Source of the DNA: Mangrovibrevibacter kandeliae
GTDB taxonomy: Bacteria; Pseudomonadota; Alphaproteobacteria; Rhizobiales; Rhizobiaceae
Assembly (NCBI RefSeq): GCF_024519155.1
Contig: NZ_JANIFJ010000001.1
Location: forward strand, 620,001-684,000
DNA length: 64,000 nt
Reading direction: 5' to 3'
Shown: one piece after another, positions 48,258 through 61,790 of the stretch
Layout: each line of letters begins with the position of its first letter
Numbering within the stretch: the stretch's first letter is position 1
Translations under genes and position numbers: made by a program
Notes under the pieces: generated by a model
Seen by the model: only the letters and a program-made list of their open reading frames with translations
Database searches by the model: none
What the model was told of the DNA's origin: nothing

Positions 48258-48258
<1 letters not shown>
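47248..48258 (-). CDS. livG: Branched-chain amino acid ABC transporter ATP-binding protein LivG (extended)
   Basis: This 336-residue ATPase has Walker A GPNGAGKTT, the FKPTEG-like YKPTEG region, the RTFQNIRLFGGMTAFENLLVAQH block specific to LivG, and Walker B LLCLDEPAAGLNP. The signature reads LPYGAQRRLE. It is about 80 residues longer than typical LivG because of an insert of some 35 residues after the Q-loop strand (about residues 85-125) and an acidic C-terminal tail rich in Glu and Asp. It overlaps livM by one base. Confidence 0.94.
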
Positions 48259-49733
<1,475 letters not shown>

Positions 49734-49737
49734 CGGC

Positions 49738-50652
<915 letters not shown>

Positions 50653-50893
50653 TACGCCCCTTCGCACTGCACACCCGGCCGAAGCGCACGCGGTTCGCAT
50701 CCGCCTGAGCTTAAGGCATGGTGATTTTCATAGCACGGCGGCCGCGAATGCCAACAGCCCGCTTGAGACGGATGTGGAGAGTTTTCGCTAAGGCGTTCTC
50801 GGCGCTGGATTTCCGGACAAGATGACGCGCGGCGGCCGGCTTTGTGTACGAGGCGCTTGACAGCACCCGTCGCTGGCGTACCCTCGCGCTCGT

Positions 50894-50984
50894 CCAAGGG
50901 GAGTTCCGGTGAAGGAACTGAGAGGCCGCTAGCGCGCGGCGACCCTTCGAACCTGATCCAGTTCAGACTGGCGTAGGGATGGAA
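50894..50984 (+). promoter_or_regulatory. TPP riboswitch (THI box)
   Basis: The conserved thiamine pyrophosphate aptamer elements appear in order: AAGGGGAG at 50896-50903, CTGAGAGG at 50918-50925, ACCCTTCGAACCTGATCCAG at 50942-50961, and GGCGTAGGGA at 50970-50979. It lies 100 bases upstream of thiC. TPP binding would lower expression of the thiCOSGED operon, most likely by hiding the thiC ribosome-binding site, since no obvious terminator follows. Confidence 0.93.
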
Positions 50985-51032
50985 AGAGCCGCCGGCCGAT
51001 CCCCGAGTCGGAGTCCCGCGGCCCACTTCTGA

Positions 51033-52904
<1,872 letters not shown>

Positions 52905-52908
52905 GGCG

Positions 52909-53883
52909 ATGCAGGTCTGCGTCCTTGGCGCCGGCGTCGCCGGCCTCGTGGCGGCGGTGACGCTCGCCGAACGCGGCCATGTCGTCACGGTGTACGAGCG
53001 GGCGGCCGAGCTCGGCGGCGGCGCGGCCTCCTGGCTTGCCGGCGGCATGCTCGCGCCGCGCTGCGAGGCCGAGAGCGCCGACGCCTCGATCGTCGCTCCG
53101 GGTCTCGCCGGGATCGACTGGTGGGCGGCGCGCGTGCCGGTCGAGCGGCGCGGCACCCTCGTGGTCGCGCCGCCGCGCGATGCTGCCGACGTGAAGCGGT
53201 TCGCCCGCCTGACCGAGGGCGGCGAAACCGTGGACGAGAGCGGGGTCGGGGCGCTGGAACCCGACCTTGCCGGCCGATTCCGGCGCGGACTGTTCTTCCG
53301 CGACGAGGCGCATCTCGATCCCCGGCGGGCGCTTGCCGCGCTGGCGGATCGGCTGCGCGGGCTCGGCGGAACAATCCAACTCGGCCGCGAGGCCGATCCG
53401 GTCTCGGCGCCCGGGGACGTCGCGATCGACGCACGGGGCATCGCTTCCGATGCTTCCGGCCTGCGCCCGGTGCGCGGCGAGATGCTGATCCTGCACGCGC
53501 CGGAGGTGACGCTCTCCCGTCCGGTGCGGCTCCTGCATCCGCGCAGTCCGCTCTACGTCGTGCCGCGCGGGGAGGGCCGCTTCATGGTCGGCGCGACGAT
53601 GATCGAGAGCGGCGAGACCGGGGGGATGCGCCTGCGCTCTGCCGTCGAGCTGATGAACGCCGCCCATGCGCTGCATCCGGGTTTCGCCGAGGCGGAGATC
53701 GTCGAGATGCGGGCGGGGCTGCGCCCATCCTTTCCGGACAACTTGCCCCGCGTCACCGGGGCGGGGCGGGTCATCTCGATCAACGGGCTCCACCGCCACG
53801 GCTTCCTGCTGTCGCCGGCGCTCGCGGGCGAGGCGGCGGCGCTGGTCGAGGGCAGCCAGCATCACAGGCGATCGGCCGCATGA
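52909..53883 (+). CDS. thiO: Glycine oxidase ThiO
   Basis: This 324-residue FAD-dependent amine oxidase supplies dehydroglycine (iminoglycine) for thiazole formation. The dinucleotide-binding motif GAGVAGL lies at 7-13, with an acidic residue at the end of the second strand (VYERAAELGGGAA). The C-terminal INGLHRHGFLLSPALAGE segment is typical of ThiO. It starts four bases after thiC and overlaps thiS as ATGA. Confidence 0.94.
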   Translation: MQVCVLGAGVAGLVAAVTLAERGHVVTVYERAAELGGGAASWLAGGMLAPRCEAESADASIVAPGLAGIDWWAARVPVERRGTLVVAPPRDAADVKRFARLTEGGETVDESGVGALEPDLAGRFRRGLFFRDEAHLDPRRALAALADRLRGLGGTIQLGREADPVSAPGDVAIDARGIASDASGLRPVRGEMLILHAPEVTLSRPVRLLHPRSPLYVVPRGEGRFMVGATMIESGETGGMRLRSAVELMNAAHALHPGFAEAEIVEMRAGLRPSFPDNLPRVTGAGRVISINGLHRHGFLLSPALAGEAAALVEGSQHHRRSAA

Positions 53884-54077
53884 GGATCTTATTGAACGGC
53901 AAGGCCGCCGAGATCGAGGCGGCGACGCTCGCCATGGCACTCGCCGAACTCGGCTATGACGACCGGCTCGTCGCCACCGCGCTCAACCGCGACTTCGTGC
54001 CGGCCGACGAGCGCGCGGCCACCATCCTCAACGAGGGCGACCGGATCGAGGTCCTGTCGCCGATGCAGGGAGGCTGA
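53880..54077 (+). CDS. thiS: Sulfur carrier protein ThiS
   Basis: This 65-residue ubiquitin-like protein ends in Gly-Gly, the site that is adenylated and converted to a thiocarboxylate. It has the usual [11 protein letters not shown]-terminus. It donates sulfur to ThiG. The activating enzyme ThiF is not in this operon. It overlaps thiO by four bases and precedes thiG by one. Confidence 0.95.
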   Translation: MRILLNGKAAEIEAATLAMALAELGYDDRLVATALNRDFVPADERAATILNEGDRIEVLSPMQGG

Positions 54078-54078
54078 G

Positions 54079-54849
54079 ATGGAGCTCTACGGTCGCAGCT
54101 TCGCTTCGCGCCTGATGCTCGGCACGGCGCAGTACCCGTCGCCGGCGATCCTCGCCGAGGCGGTGACGGCGTCGGGCGCCGGGATCGTCACCGTCTCGCT
54201 GCGCCGCGAGGCAGGGATCGAGCGCGCGGGCGAGGCCTTCTGGAGCCTGATCCGTGACCTCGGCGTCGCCGTACTGCCGAACACCGCCGGCTGCCACTCG
54301 GTGCGCGAGGCGGTCACCACCGCGAAGATGGCGCGCGAGGTGTTCGGCACGTCCTGGATCAAGCTCGAGGTGATCGGCGAGGCGGACACCCTGCAGCCCG
54401 ACCTCTTCGGCCTCGTCGAGGCCGCCCGGATCCTCACCGAGGACGGCTTCGATGTGCTGCCCTACACGACCGAGGACCTCGTCGCCGCCGAGCGGCTGCT
54501 CGAGGCCGGATGCCGGGTGCTGATGCCCTGGGGCGCGCCGATCGGCTCGGCCCGCGGGCTCAACAACGTCTACGGGCTCCGAGCGATGCGCGCCCACTTC
54601 CCGGACGTGCCGCTGATCGTCGATGCGGGGATCGGGCTGCCGTCGCACGCCGCCGCCGCGATGGAGCTCGGCTATGACGGCATACTCCTCAACACCGCCG
54701 TCGCCAGGGCCGGCGATCCCGCCGCGATGGCCAGGGCGTTCGCGCAGGCGATCGAGGCCGGCCGGCTCGGCTTCGAGGCGGGGCCGATGGAGGCGCGCGA
54801 CATGGCCGCGCCGTCGACGCCGGTGTTCGGCAAGGCGGCGCTCGCATGA
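54079..54849 (+). CDS. thiG: Thiazole synthase ThiG
   Basis: This 256-residue TIM-barrel enzyme forms the thiazole phosphate from deoxyxylulose 5-phosphate, dehydroglycine and ThiS thiocarboxylate. The Schiff-base lysine is K95 in WIKLEVIGE. Other conserved loops are [19 protein letters not shown] and [12 protein letters not shown]. It overlaps thiE as ATGA (54846-54849). Confidence 0.96.
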   Translation: MELYGRSFASRLMLGTAQYPSPAILAEAVTASGAGIVTVSLRREAGIERAGEAFWSLIRDLGVAVLPNTAGCHSVREAVTTAKMAREVFGTSWIKLEVIGEADTLQPDLFGLVEAARILTEDGFDVLPYTTEDLVAAERLLEAGCRVLMPWGAPIGSARGLNNVYGLRAMRAHFPDVPLIVDAGIGLPSHAAAAMELGYDGILLNTAVARAGDPAAMARAFAQAIEAGRLGFEAGPMEARDMAAPSTPVFGKAALA

Positions 54850-55490
54850 GGCTCGACCCGTTCTACCTCATCGTCGACAACGCCGCCTGGATCGAGCGGC
54901 TGGTGCCGCTTGGCGTCAGGCTCGTCCAGCTGCGGGTGAAGGACCGCCCGGCGGCCGTCCTGCGCGAGGAGATCCGCCGGGGGCGGGTCGTCTGTGCCGC
55001 CCACGGCGCGCAGCTCGTCGTCAACGACCACTGGCGTCTGGCGATCGAGGAGGGCTGCGACTGCGTCCATCTCGGGCAGGAGGATCTCGCCGAAGCCGAT
55101 CGCGGCGCCATCCGCCGCGCCGGGCTGAAGCTCGGCCTCAGCACTCATGACGACGTCGAGCTCGACACCGCGCTCGCCGCCGATCCGGACTATCTCGCGC
55201 TCGGCCCGATCTGGCCGACCATCCTGAAGGCGATGAAGTGGGCGCCGCAGACGCCGGAGCGCCTCGGCGACTGGCGTCGGCGCGTCGGCGACCTGCCGCT
55301 GGTGGCGATCGGCGGCATCACCGTCGAGCGCCTGCCGGAGGTCTTCGCCAACGGGGCCGACGTGGCAGCCGTCGTCACCGACATCACGCGCCACGCCGAC
55401 CCGGAAGGGCGCACCCGGGAGTGGCTGGCGGCGACCGCGCCGTATCGGCAACCGACGCCTGCCTCGCCCCGCGCCGGTGATGCCGCCTGA
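54846..55490 (+). CDS. thiE: Thiamine phosphate synthase ThiE
   Basis: This 214-residue TIM-barrel enzyme couples hydroxymethylpyrimidine diphosphate and thiazole phosphate to thiamine phosphate. Conserved pieces are [39 protein letters not shown] and the final IGGIT. The LKAMKWAPQ insertion after the GPIxPT loop is seen in rhizobial ThiE. It is in the thiC operon, with a short overlap with thiD. Confidence 0.95.
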   Translation: MRLDPFYLIVDNAAWIERLVPLGVRLVQLRVKDRPAAVLREEIRRGRVVCAAHGAQLVVNDHWRLAIEEGCDCVHLGQEDLAEADRGAIRRAGLKLGLSTHDDVELDTALAADPDYLALGPIWPTILKAMKWAPQTPERLGDWRRRVGDLPLVAIGGITVERLPEVFANGADVAAVVTDITRHADPEGRTREWLAATAPYRQPTPASPRAGDAA

Positions 55491-56337
55491 TCCGGGCGCG
55501 GTGACAGGGGCCGCATCGGCATCCGTGGACGCGCGAGCGGCGGCGTCGATGCGCCCGCTGGTGCTTGCCATCGGCGGGTCCGATTCCAGCGGCGGCGCCG
55601 GCATCGCCGCCGACATCCGTGCCGCCCACGACCTCGGTGCCGATCTCCGGCTGGCGCTCACCGCCGTCACCGTCCAGTCCGAGCGGTCGGTGCGATCGGT
55701 CCTGCCGGTGCCGCCGGACATCCTTGCCGAACAGGTCGCAACGGCGCTTCTCGACAAGCACGTCGGCGCGGTGAAGATCGGGATGCTCGGCACCGCCGAA
55801 GCCGTGGCGGCCGTCGCCGACGCTCTCGCCGGTACGCTCGTGCCGGTCGTGCTCGACCCGGTGCTCGCCGCGACATCGGGCGGGCGTCTGCTCGACGCGG
55901 ACGGACTCGCGCTCCTCCTGCTGCGACTCCTTCCCCGCGCCACCCTCCTGACGCCGAACCTGCCGGAACTCGCGATCCTCGGTGCCGCTCTTGGCTTCGA
56001 CGTTTCCGCCGCCGGGCAGGAGGACATCGCGGCGGGTCTGCTCTCGGCCGGCGCCGGGGCCGTCCTGGTCAAGGGTGGCCATGCCGAAGGAGCCGTAGCG
56101 CGTGACCGGCTGTTCCGGCCGTCTGATGGCGCGGAACGCGCCGCCGTCCATCACGCCGTCGCGTGCGCCGCGTTCGAGGCGCCGCGGCTGGCCGTCTCGA
56201 TGCGCGGCACCGGCTGCACGCTGGCGACGGCGATCGCGGTGGAACTGGCGAGGGGCGCTGGGCTTCCCGACGCATGCCGCACGGCGAAAGCCTACCTTGA
56301 GGAAAGGCTCGTGGCGGCAGCCCGTACAGCATCCTGA
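55480..56337 (+). CDS. thiD: Hydroxymethylpyrimidine/phosphomethylpyrimidine kinase ThiD
   Basis: This ribokinase-family enzyme of about 285 residues phosphorylates hydroxymethylpyrimidine twice. The N-terminal AIGGSDSSGGAGIAADI motif and the C-terminal anion-hole MRGTGCTLATAIA are intact. The start is uncertain: GTG at 55477 or ATG at 55480 overlap thiE, while ATG at 55549 gives the length usual for ThiD and removes an Ala-rich leader. It is the last gene of the thiamine operon. Confidence 0.93.
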   Translation: MPPDPGAVTGAASASVDARAAASMRPLVLAIGGSDSSGGAGIAADIRAAHDLGADLRLALTAVTVQSERSVRSVLPVPPDILAEQVATALLDKHVGAVKIGMLGTAEAVAAVADALAGTLVPVVLDPVLAATSGGRLLDADGLALLLLRLLPRATLLTPNLPELAILGAALGFDVSAAGQEDIAAGLLSAGAGAVLVKGGHAEGAVARDRLFRPSDGAERAAVHHAVACAAFEAPRLAVSMRGTGCTLATAIAVELARGAGLPDACRTAKAYLEERLVAAARTAS

Positions 56338-56409
56338 GGTCATCCCTTCGCAGCCGGCCACCCGTCCTGCGCCCGGGCGACGCGGCAGTCGGAGTACGGG
56401 TCCTGCCGC

Positions 56410-57327
56410 TCAGGCCTCGAGCAGGTCGCTGTCCGACCCGCCGAGCGAGCGCAACCTGTCGGACACGAAGGTCATGAACGCGCGGATCTTGGCGGAGACG
56501 TTGTCGCGCTCCGGGTAGACGCCATAGATGTCGGCGTCGATCTGGGCGTATCGCGGCAGCACGATCGAGAGCCGGCCGGCCTCGATGTGACGGCGGATGT
56601 CCCACTCGGACCGCAACATGATGCCATGTCCTTCGAGGACCCATCGCAGGGCGATCTCGCCGTCGTTGCTGCTCAGACGCCCCTGCACCTTGATCGATTC
56701 CGTCGCCTGATTGCGCTGCAGCCGCCAGACGTCATAGGTCTGGTTGTCCTGCCGAAGCACGATGCATTCGTGATCGGCGAGGTCGCGAAGCCGGTGCGGC
56801 TGGCCGTGGCGCTCGATGTAGCTGGGCGCCGCGCACAGGTAACGGCGATTGCGCAGGAGACGCCTCCCGATCAGCCGGGAGTTCGGCGGGCTGCCGAAGC
56901 GGATCGCGATGTCGTAGCCGGCTTCCACCAGATTGATCGGCGCGTCGGTGAGGACGAGCTGTGCCGAGATCTCCGGGTGGAGACGGGCAAATTCCGAGAC
57001 GATCGGCGCGATGTATTCCCGGCCGAAGCCGAAGGTCGAGTTGATCCGCAGGAGCCCTTGCGGACGCTCCCCCGCCTTGCGCAGCATCTGCTCCAAGTCC
57101 GCGATCGAGGCGAGGATCGCCTGGCCATGCTCGCGGTAGGCCTCCCCCTCGCTCGTCAGGCTGACGCGTCGGGTGGTCCTGTTCAGCAGCCGGACGCCGA
57201 GGCGGTTCTCGAGCTTTGCCAAACGCTTGCTCACGCCGGAGGTGGTCAGGCCGAGCTCGAGAGCCGTCTCGGACAGGCTGCCCTTGCGGGCCAGCAGCGC
57301 GAAGAACGCCAGGTCGCTGTCCACCAT
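56410..57327 (-). CDS. LysR family transcriptional regulator (tartrate locus)
   Basis: This 305-residue regulator has an N-terminal LysR winged HTH (about 1-60, with ALELGLTTSGVSKRLAKLENRLGVRLLNRTTR-type helices) and a substrate-binding domain. ATG at 57327 is preferred because AGGAGA lies upstream; ATGs at 57366 and 57387 fall in the AT-rich promoter region. It is divergent from tctC and probably senses tartrate or a related hydroxy acid to induce that operon. Confidence 0.92.
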   Translation of the reverse strand: MVDSDLAFFALLARKGSLSETALELGLTTSGVSKRLAKLENRLGVRLLNRTTRRVSLTSEGEAYREHGQAILASIADLEQMLRKAGERPQGLLRINSTFGFGREYIAPIVSEFARLHPEISAQLVLTDAPINLVEAGYDIAIRFGSPPNSRLIGRRLLRNRRYLCAAPSYIERHGQPHRLRDLADHECIVLRQDNQTYDVWRLQRNQATESIKVQGRLSSNDGEIALRWVLEGHGIMLRSEWDIRRHIEAGRLSIVLPRYAQIDADIYGVYPERDNVSAKIRAFMTFVSDRLRSLGGSDSDLLEA

Positions 57328-57359
57328 CTTTGTGTCTCCTCGGGACATGATGATTTGCC

Positions 57360-57392
57360 GAATTCGATATTCTCTCCTTTTGATCACGAATT
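57360..57392. promoter_or_regulatory. AT-rich divergent promoter region with dyads
   Basis: Within an otherwise GC-rich genome this stretch is AT-rich. It contains GAAT-N5-ATTC (57360-57372) and a wider AATTCG (57361-57366) / CGAATT (57387-57392) pair. It lies just upstream of the LysR gene in the 295-base gap before tctC. LysR proteins often bind such dyads next to their own promoter. Confidence 0.4.
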
Positions 57393-57622
57393 ATAGTCGG
57401 TTCTGCCAGCCGGCGACGGCATGGCGGCGATGCCGCGCGCACTCGACATGCGCGGGGCTCGTCGGGAGGACCGGTTCGAATGTTGGAGGACATCCGGCCG
57501 GAGGCGCGATCGGCGCGCCCTTCGTCCCTCAGCAGGCGTCGAGGCTGCAGTCGTGCAGTCGTCCGCGCAGTGTCGTCGGTGCTTCAGGCGCCGGGCGGCG
57601 CCAACACACGGGAGGTAACACC

Positions 57623-58585
57623 ATGTCCTTGAAACTGACCGCGATCACCGTCGCTTTTCTCGCCGGCGTCGTTCCGGCGGCGACGGCGCAAGCCGCAGAT
57701 GGCTATCCGACCAAGTCGGTCGAATACATCATCCCGTTCAACGCCGGGGGTGAATCCGACGTTTCGGCCCGGTTCCAGCAGGCGACCTGGGAGAAGATGT
57801 TCGGCCAGCAGCTGGTCATACAGTACATGGCGGGCGCGGGCGGTGCCCAGGCCTGGTCGCAGCTGAACTCGCTGCCGGACGACGGCTACACCATCATGGG
57901 CATCAACCTGCCCCACACCGTCCTGCAGCCGATGGAGAAGGACGTCGGCTACAAGACCGAAGACCTGACCCCGGTGAACTACTTCCACTACACGCCGGAT
58001 GCGATCTTCGTCGGCAAGGACAGCCAGTTCCAGACGCTGAAGGATCTCGTCGACTACGCCAAGCAGAATCCGGGGCTCGTGACCTTCAGCGGTTCGGGTT
58101 CGAACTCCTCGAACAACCTCGCGCAGGCGCGCCTCGACGACCTCGCCGGCATCACCACCACCTATATTCCCTTCTCGGGCACCAGCCCGGCCATCACGGC
58201 AGTGCTCGGCGGCCAGACCATCGCGGGTTTCAACTACGTCACGTCGGGCGTGAGCCAGGGTGACGCGCTGAAGATGCTGGCGGTCGCGGCCGATGAGCGG
58301 CTGCCGGCCTTCCCGGACGTGCCGACCTTCAAGGAGCTCGGCTACGACCTCGTCGGCGGCGCCTATCGCGGCGTCGCAGTGCCGAAGTCTGCCTCGGAAG
58401 AGGTCCGCAAGGCGGTGTCGGACGCGGTCAGCAAGGTCAATGCCGACCCGGACTTCAAGAAGAAGATGGAGGATGCCGGCTTCGTGCTGACCGACCTGCC
58501 CTACGAGAAGATGGGCACGTTCATGGCCGAGAAGCAGAAGGAATACGAGGCCGGCGCCGCCAAGCTCGGCATCGCGGCCAAGTAA
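57623..58585 (+). CDS. tctC: Tripartite tricarboxylate transporter substrate-binding protein TctC
   Basis: This 320-residue periplasmic binding protein of the Bug/TctC family has a signal peptide (LTAITVAFLAGVVPAATAQA). Family landmarks are YPTKSVEYIIPFNAGGESD, GYTIMGINLP and DVPTFKELGYDLVGGAYRG. ATG at 57623 has a GGGAGG site. It captures a di- or hydroxy-carboxylate for the TctA-TctB membrane protein encoded next; tartrate is likely from the downstream enzymes. Confidence 0.93.
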   Translation: MSLKLTAITVAFLAGVVPAATAQAADGYPTKSVEYIIPFNAGGESDVSARFQQATWEKMFGQQLVIQYMAGAGGAQAWSQLNSLPDDGYTIMGINLPHTVLQPMEKDVGYKTEDLTPVNYFHYTPDAIFVGKDSQFQTLKDLVDYAKQNPGLVTFSGSGSNSSNNLAQARLDDLAGITTTYIPFSGTSPAITAVLGGQTIAGFNYVTSGVSQGDALKMLAVAADERLPAFPDVPTFKELGYDLVGGAYRGVAVPKSASEEVRKAVSDAVSKVNADPDFKKKMEDAGFVLTDLPYEKMGTFMAEKQKEYEAGAAKLGIAAK

Positions 58586-58607
58586 GCGGCACCGACGGAT
58601 CACGGAC

Positions 58608-60620
58608 ATGGTGCTTCTCGAGTCTTTCCTCGGCGCGCTGACGCCGTTGAACCTCCTGCTCGCCCTGGTGGGCGTCGTCCTGGGAACGGTCATCGGCGCG
58701 CTGCCCGGCCTCTCGGCGACCATGGCCGTGGCCGTCCTCGTCCCCTTCACCTTCACGATGGACCCGGCGTCGGGGCTGATCGCCCTCGGCGCCATCTACA
58801 CCGGCGCCATCTATGGCGGCGCCTACGCGGCCATCCTCGTCAATACGCCGGGCACGCCGTCGTCGATCGCCACAACCTTCGACGGCTACCCGATGGCCAA
58901 GCGCGGGGACGGCGGGCTCGCCGTCACCCTCGCGACCTTGTCCTCCGTGGTCGGGGGGCTGGTCGGGGGGCTGTTCCTCCTGTTCCTGTCGCCCCCGCTC
59001 GCACGCGTCGCGCTGGCCTTCGGCCCGCCCGAGTACTTCTGGCTCGCGATCTTCGGCCTGACCCTGATCTCGGCACTGTCGGTCGGCAACACGGTGAAGG
59101 GCCTGATCGGCGCCTGCCTCGGCCTCTTGATGTCGATGGTCGGCGTGGCCGTCGTCGGCGGCGACATCCGCTACACGCTCGACACCCAGGTGCTCCTCGG
59201 CGGCATCGACATCACCTCCGCCCTGATCGGCCTCTACTGCGTGCCGGTCGTCATCGACCTCGTCGCCACCCGCGCGCAGCATCTGACGGTCGAGGACGAC
59301 CTCAAGGGCATCCGCCTCGGCGAGGCCCTGTCGATCAGCTGGGCGCGCAAGTTCAACGTCATCCGCAGCTCGGTCATCGGGACGGTGATCGGCATCCTGC
59401 CGGGCGCCGGCGGCTCCATCGCCGGGCTCGTGTCCTATTCGGAGGCGCGGCGCGCCTCGCGCCATCCCGAGCGCTTCGGCAAGGGCGAGCCGGACGGCGT
59501 CATCGCCACCGAGGCGGCGAACAACGCCACGGTGGGCGGCGGCTTCATTCCGACGCTGGTGCTCGGCATTCCCGGCACGCCGCCGGACGCCATCATCCTC
59601 GGCGCCCTGCTGGTGCAGGGCATCAAGATCGGCCCGACGCTGTTCAGCGCGCAGGGCAACATCGTCTACACCTTCATCTTCGGGCTGCTGATCGCCACGG
59701 TCCTGATGCTGCCGGCCGGGCTTCTGATCGGCAAGTACGCCTATCGCTCGATCATCTCGATCCCCAAGCCCGTGCTCGTCCCGACGGTCGCCTTCCTGAC
59801 GATCATCGGCAGCTTCGCGATCCACAGCAACATCCACGACACGCAGATGATGTTCGTGCTCGGGATCCTCGCCTGGATCCTGAACCGCTTCGGCTTCGCG
59901 CCGTCGCCGATCGTGCTCGGCCTCGTGCTCGGCCAGATCGCCGAGCAGGGCTTCGTGCAGAGCTACCTCATCGGCAACGCCCAGAAGGCCGTGCTCGGCA
60001 TGTTCTTCGGCCGGCCGATCAGCCTTGCCATCATCGTGGCGGCGGCCTTCACGCTGCTCTATCCGCTCGTGTCGACCTATCTTGCCAAGCGCCGAAGCCG
60101 TGCGGCCGTTCCGCTCGACGCGGTCGAGGATGCAGCACCCGAGGCCGGCCGCTACCGCGATCCGGCGAGCCTCGTGATGGCGGCCCTGTTCATCGTGCTC
60201 GGCGTCTTCGCCTATCTCGAGACCGCCGGAATGACGGCGATGGGCTCCGTATTCCCGACGACGATCTCGGCCGCGCTGATCGTGCTCTCGCTGGTGCTCG
60301 TGGCGATGCACCTGCGCCGCCCCGGCCGGCCGAGTCCTGTCGCCGGCGCCGCCCTGGCACCGGCTCGAGAAGCCGTGGGCTGGCGCCGGATCGCCGCGGC
60401 CCTCGCGATGGCCGTCTGGATCCTCGCCATTCCGGTCACCGGCTTCGCGACGGCCGGACTGCTCGGCTTCATCCTGATGATCGCCGCCGCCAGCTGGGAT
60501 CGCCCGCAGGCGCAGACGCTCCTCGGCTACGCCATCGCCACGCTCGTGCTCGTCGCCGGCTTCTATCTGCTGATGGCGAAGGTGCTCCTGCTGCGCATGC
60601 CGCCCGGCGCGCTGTTCTGA
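58608..60620 (+). CDS. tctAB: Tripartite tricarboxylate transporter TctA-TctB fusion
   Basis: This 670-residue membrane protein fuses two transporter subunits. Residues 1 to about 500 are TctA (DUF112), with GALPGLSATMAVAVLVPF, PGTPSSIATTFDGYPMAKRG, ILPGAGGSIAG and GIPGTPPDAIILGALL. After a short charged linker, residues about 520-670 form the four-helix TctB domain (LVMAALFIVLGVFAYLETAG and onward). In most systems TctB is a separate gene upstream of tctA. A perfect 9-bp stem-loop follows the stop. Confidence 0.92.
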   Translation: MVLLESFLGALTPLNLLLALVGVVLGTVIGALPGLSATMAVAVLVPFTFTMDPASGLIALGAIYTGAIYGGAYAAILVNTPGTPSSIATTFDGYPMAKRGDGGLAVTLATLSSVVGGLVGGLFLLFLSPPLARVALAFGPPEYFWLAIFGLTLISALSVGNTVKGLIGACLGLLMSMVGVAVVGGDIRYTLDTQVLLGGIDITSALIGLYCVPVVIDLVATRAQHLTVEDDLKGIRLGEALSISWARKFNVIRSSVIGTVIGILPGAGGSIAGLVSYSEARRASRHPERFGKGEPDGVIATEAANNATVGGGFIPTLVLGIPGTPPDAIILGALLVQGIKIGPTLFSAQGNIVYTFIFGLLIATVLMLPAGLLIGKYAYRSIISIPKPVLVPTVAFLTIIGSFAIHSNIHDTQMMFVLGILAWILNRFGFAPSPIVLGLVLGQIAEQGFVQSYLIGNAQKAVLGMFFGRPISLAIIVAAAFTLLYPLVSTYLAKRRSRAAVPLDAVEDAAPEAGRYRDPASLVMAALFIVLGVFAYLETAGMTAMGSVFPTTISAALIVLSLVLVAMHLRRPGRPSPVAGAALAPAREAVGWRRIAAALAMAVWILAIPVTGFATAGLLGFILMIAAASWDRPQAQTLLGYAIATLVLVAGFYLLMAKVLLLRMPPGALF

Positions 60621-60642
60621 GGCCGAAGGCCTCTGCAATCTT

Positions 60643-60667
60643 CGCGGACCGCTCGGTTCGGTCCGCG
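60643..60667 (+). other. Stem-loop between tctAB and tartrate dehydrogenase genes
   Basis: CGCGGACCG at 60643-60651 pairs exactly with 60659-60667 around a seven-base loop, followed by TCTCG. It lies in the 77-base gap before the tartrate dehydrogenase gene. It may reduce read-through from the transporter genes or stabilise their mRNA end. Confidence 0.45.
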
Positions 60668-60697
60668 TCTCGTGCTCGACCGAAGAAGGGTAAGACC

Positions 60698-61768
60698 ATG
60701 GCCAATCGCTCCCACCGCATCGCCGTCATTCCCGGCGACGGCATCGGCAAGGAGGTGGTGCCGGAGGGCGTGCGCGTGCTCCGGGCGGTCGCCGCCAAGC
60801 ACGATCTGGACCTGCACTTTGACCACTTCGACTTCGCCAGCTGCGACTATTACGCCAAGCACGGCAAGATGATGCCGGAAGACTGGAAGGCGCAGGTCGG
60901 CGACCACGACGCCCTGTTCTTCGGCGCCGTCGGCTGGCCGGACACCGTGCCGGACCACGTGTCGCTCTGGGGCTCGCTGCTCCTGTTCCGGCGCGACTTC
61001 GACCAATACGTCAATCTTCGGCCGGCCCGGCTGATGCCGGGCGTGCCGTCGCCGCTGGCCAATCGCAAGCCCGGCGACATCGACATGTACATCGTGCGGG
61101 AGAACACCGAGGGCGAATATTCCTCTGTCGGCGGCGTCATGTATCCGGGGACGGAGCGTGAGATCGTCATCCAGGAGACGGTGATGAGCCGCACCGGCAC
61201 GGACCGCATCCTGCGCTATGCCTTCGAGCTTGCGATGAAGCGGCCGCGTCGCAAGGTGACCTCGGCGACCAAGTCCAACGGCATCGCCATCACCATGCCC
61301 TGGTGGGACGGGCGCTTCGCGGAGATGGCGAAGTCCTATCCCGAGGTCGCGACGGACAAGTACCACATCGACATCCTCACCGCGCACTTCGTCCTCAACC
61401 CGGACCGCTTCGACGTCGTGGTGGCGTCCAACCTTTTCGGCGACATCCTGTCGGATCTCGGTCCGGCCTGCACCGGCACGATCGGCATCGCCCCGTCCGG
61501 CAACATCAATCCCGAGCGTCGCTTCCCGTCGCTGTTCGAGCCCGTCCACGGTTCGGCGCCCGACATTGCCGGCAAGGGCGTCGCCAACCCGATCGGTCAG
61601 ATCTGGGCGGGCGCGATGATGCTTGACCATCTCGGCCATCGGGAGGCGGCCGCGTCGATGATCGAGGCGATCGAGCGCTCGCTCACCGATCCGGCCAGCC
61701 GCACGCGTGACCTCGGCGGCACGGCCGACACGCAGAGCTGCGGCCGGACGATCGCAGCCGCCATCTGA
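60698..61768 (+). CDS. ttuC: Tartrate dehydrogenase/decarboxylase
   Basis: This 356-residue NAD-dependent hydroxyacid dehydrogenase is of the isocitrate/isopropylmalate/tartrate family. Conserved parts are IAVIPGDGIGKEV, the RENTEGEYSS phosphate-loop region with its catalytic Tyr, TSATKSNG with the catalytic Lys, SNLFGDILSDLG with metal-binding Asp, and EPVHGSAPDIAGKG. The FDFASCDYYAKHGKMMP and DHVSLWG segments favour tartrate over isopropylmalate. It oxidises tartrate or decarboxylates it to glycerate. It sits between the transporter and the tartrate dehydratase genes. Confidence 0.92.
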   Translation: MANRSHRIAVIPGDGIGKEVVPEGVRVLRAVAAKHDLDLHFDHFDFASCDYYAKHGKMMPEDWKAQVGDHDALFFGAVGWPDTVPDHVSLWGSLLLFRRDFDQYVNLRPARLMPGVPSPLANRKPGDIDMYIVRENTEGEYSSVGGVMYPGTEREIVIQETVMSRTGTDRILRYAFELAMKRPRRKVTSATKSNGIAITMPWWDGRFAEMAKSYPEVATDKYHIDILTAHFVLNPDRFDVVVASNLFGDILSDLGPACTGTIGIAPSGNINPERRFPSLFEPVHGSAPDIAGKGVANPIGQIWAGAMMLDHLGHREAAASMIEAIERSLTDPASRTRDLGGTADTQSCGRTIAAAI

Positions 61769-61790
61769 CGTTCATCGAGGAGACAGACCC

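Noticed and set aside
57465-57490. GGTTCGAAT resembling a tRNA T-loop
   Set aside because: No acceptor stem, anticodon arm or matching 5' half is present around it.
58521-60638. Long minus-strand frame opposite tctAB
   Set aside because: Charged, His/Arg/Glu-rich shadow of membrane-protein codons; the plus-strand protein is clearly real.
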